A stretch of DNA of 22,027 nucleotides from the IMG/VR virus record IMGVR_UViG_3300048536_000208, positions 1-22,027 of that record, one strand, 5' to 3'. Positions 20,594-22,027 of this stretch are shown piece by piece (position 1 is the first letter of the stretch; each line of letters begins with the position of its first letter). The notes under the pieces were generated by a model. It was not told where the DNA came from, did no database searches, and saw only the letters and a list, made by a program, of their open reading frames with translations. Position numbers and translations under genes: made by a program. Origin of the DNA: a virus.

Positions 20594-22027
20594 ATGGTTC
20601 GTATTATAAGCCCAGAGGAGGTTGCCCGCATAGAACAAGAAGCTGGGCAGACTCAAACAGATTTAACTATTTTGTCCCCAGAGCAAGTCTCTCAAATGGA
20701 GAGCAGTATGACTCCAGAGGACTATGCTCCCGCAAACAATCAAGATGCTAGTTTCTTAGATTATCTAAGGACTGTTCCAGCTACAGCAGTGGATATTACT
20801 CTGGGTTCTGGTGAGGGGTTTGCTTCCGCTATTGGCTCATTTACTGGGAACTATAATCTAGCTAGATCAGTTGGCGCATTTCGCGATGACATAAATGATG
20901 CAATTATGGGAGATGTTCCCGATGATTTGCAGTCGGACTTTATATATAAGTTATCCTCTGGATTAGGAAGCACCATACCATTCTTGGGCGCGGCTATAAT
21001 TTCAAGGAACCCCTCCTATTTAGCAAAGATTGGAGCTGGGGCATTCTTCCTTTCCTCCGCTGGTCAGCAGGTTCGCGACGATTATCTAGCTACGCAGGGC
21101 GTTACTTCGGAGAATGCAAGTGATGAGCAAATGGTGGAGTCCAACAAGGCTGGAGCCATTGGAGCTATCCCCATTGCGCTCGCTGAACGCTTGGGTGCTG
21201 GAATGATACTTAGACCTTTTGCTAGGGGAGCTATTCCCGCTGGTCAAGTCATGGAGCGCATTACACAATACGCATCCGCGGGTGCTGGTGAGGCACTTAC
21301 GGAAGCAACTCAGTCTGGTCTAATCAACTCAATAGCTGGTTACGTCCGTCAGTATGACCCAGATCGTCCTATTACGCAGGGCATGGCGGAATCCGCACTC
21401 ATTGGTTTCCTAGTGGGTGGTGGAGTGAATGCCACGGTGGACACCGTTAACCGCAAGATAACCCAAGCAGACCGCTTGAAGGCTGGTATTGCTAACGGTG
21501 ACATCAATGCCAAGGACGTTATCGATCCCGAAGTTGGAAGTAAACTAACTGAGGTAGCCATGGAGAACGGTGGAGTCCCAGAGGCTGACACTGAACAACA
21601 GAAAAGAATTACTGACCCTCAAGGCTGGAGAAACTTTGTGTCAAAGACACTTACTCCAATTAGCCAAAGGCTGGGCAGAGCTGGCAGGGACATTGTTCGC
21701 GAGTTCAGAAACTACGAAAGAATTACTGGTATTAAGACCAAGGAATACAAAAAGAGGGTTGCGGACTTTCAAAGTGCTTTAATAAAGCTAAAGAAAGAAT
21801 CTCCCAAGGACTACGAAATACTTTCCCAAGCACTAGCTAACGCAAATGAACTTTCGGAATCCCTCCCGCAAAGCGTAAAGCAGAATTTAGAAAAGAAGGC
21901 GCAGGTTCAGCCAGAAATAAACAGGTCTGAAAGCGAGCAGGTCTTAGATAAATCTAACCCCAATGCTCAGTTAATAAACAACCAAATCGATCAGGCTCGT
22001 GCGTCATTTGAGAGCAGAGGGATGTCC
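20594..22027 (+). CDS. Partial large internal/polyvalent-type virion protein
   Basis: Open from ATG 20594 to the right edge, 478 codons with no stop, so it continues. It begins MVRIISPEEVARIEQEAGQT. Residues about 60-165 alternate Gly/Ala-rich and hydrophobic segments (YKLSSGLGSTIPFLGAAIIS, LAKIGAGAFFLSSAGQQV). About 190-290 is another (KAGAIGAIPIALAERLGAG, then AGEALTEATQSGLINSIAGY and MAESALIGFLVGGGVNATVD). The E-A-L-T-E-A-x-Q phrase followed by a glycine-rich helix is common at the front of very large phage proteins that carry enzymatic domains further on and enter the host with the DNA. After residue ~330 it is charged helical (RAGRDIVREFRNYERITGIKTKEYKKRV). No ribosome-binding site is visible. 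Downstream domains cannot be judged. Confidence 0.7.
   Translation, partial: MVRIISPEEVARIEQEAGQTQTDLTILSPEQVSQMESSMTPEDYAPANNQDASFLDYLRTVPATAVDITLGSGEGFASAIGSFTGNYNLARSVGAFRDDINDAIMGDVPDDLQSDFIYKLSSGLGSTIPFLGAAIISRNPSYLAKIGAGAFFLSSAGQQVRDDYLATQGVTSENASDEQMVESNKAGAIGAIPIALAERLGAGMILRPFARGAIPAGQVMERITQYASAGAGEALTEATQSGLINSIAGYVRQYDPDRPITQGMAESALIGFLVGGGVNATVDTVNRKITQADRLKAGIANGDINAKDVIDPEVGSKLTEVAMENGGVPEADTEQQKRITDPQGWRNFVSKTLTPISQRLGRAGRDIVREFRNYERITGIKTKEYKKRVADFQSALIKLKKESPKDYEILSQALANANELSESLPQSVKQNLEKKAQVQPEINRSESEQVLDKSNPNAQLINNQIDQARASFESRGMS

Noticed and set aside
1-22027. Cyanophage assignment
   Set aside because: No GCGATCGC (HIP1) sites and no cyanophage-specific host-derived genes are visible; the small basic proteins occur too widely to decide.
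1-22027. tRNA genes, insertion sequences, integrase or attachment sites
   Set aside because: I looked for cloverleaf-like segments, transposase motifs and integrase genes and saw none.

Overview
The window is a piece of a double-stranded DNA tailed-phage genome that carries the DNA-packaging and virion-structure module. The evidence is a contiguous rightward block holding a terminase small-subunit candidate, a terminase large subunit with Walker A/B and nuclease motifs, a large P22/T7-like portal, an acidic scaffold-like protein, an SU10/DUF5309-type HK97-fold major capsid protein, a tail-fibre-like protein, small lysis-type membrane proteins and large internal-virion-type proteins. No tape measure, tail tube, sheath or baseplate gene is recognisable, so a short-tailed (podovirus-like) virion is the best reading. 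The host cannot be named. The small cysteine-containing basic proteins (DUF5872-like and relatives) are of a kind I associate with aquatic phages and giant viruses. There are no HIP1 sites that would point to a typical cyanobacterium.

Layout. 1-268 is the start of a leftward gene that runs off the left edge, with a doubtful leftward ORF behind it (308-568). 569-1216 is a gene-poor divergent control region with palindromes, a 12-bp AT-rich tandem repeat and 18-bp direct repeats. 1217-4222 is the packaging block with good Shine-Dalgarno sites. 4233-6326 is the portal. 6326-8926 holds one small acidic protein and four lysine/arginine-rich proteins, three of which share an N-terminus. 8997-11193 is scaffold plus major capsid protein, closed by a strong terminator that physically overlaps a promoter-like element. 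11246-12588 holds connector-type and small proteins. 12599-13990 is a tail fibre with 17-residue repeats. 13990-14701 is three tightly overlapping small membrane proteins (lysis-type). 14704-15214 is three tiny basic proteins. 15211-18547 is three beta-rich virion-type proteins. 18571-20574 is an internal-virion-type protein. 20594 to the right edge is the beginning of a larger membrane-interacting/polyvalent-type protein.

How the parts work together. Terminase and portal package DNA into a scaffolded SU10-type shell. The basic, histone-like proteins encoded between portal and scaffold could neutralise or escort the DNA. The holin-like cassette releases progeny; no endolysin was recognised. 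The two large proteins at the right probably travel inside the virion and act at genome entry.

The most striking signal is at the whole-window scale. Reading every line by eye I found no GGCC, no CCGG, no GTAC, no GCAGC/GCTGC and no CCAGG/CCTGG anywhere in 22 kb, while GATC, AGCT, CTAG, GCGC and CGCG are present. This looks like heavy restriction-site avoidance and explains the odd coding of Ala-Ala pairs and an excess of CCGCGG. A second signal is a probable phage-specific promoter word (CCCCTRTGRTAYAAT) with near-leaderless spacing to start codons.
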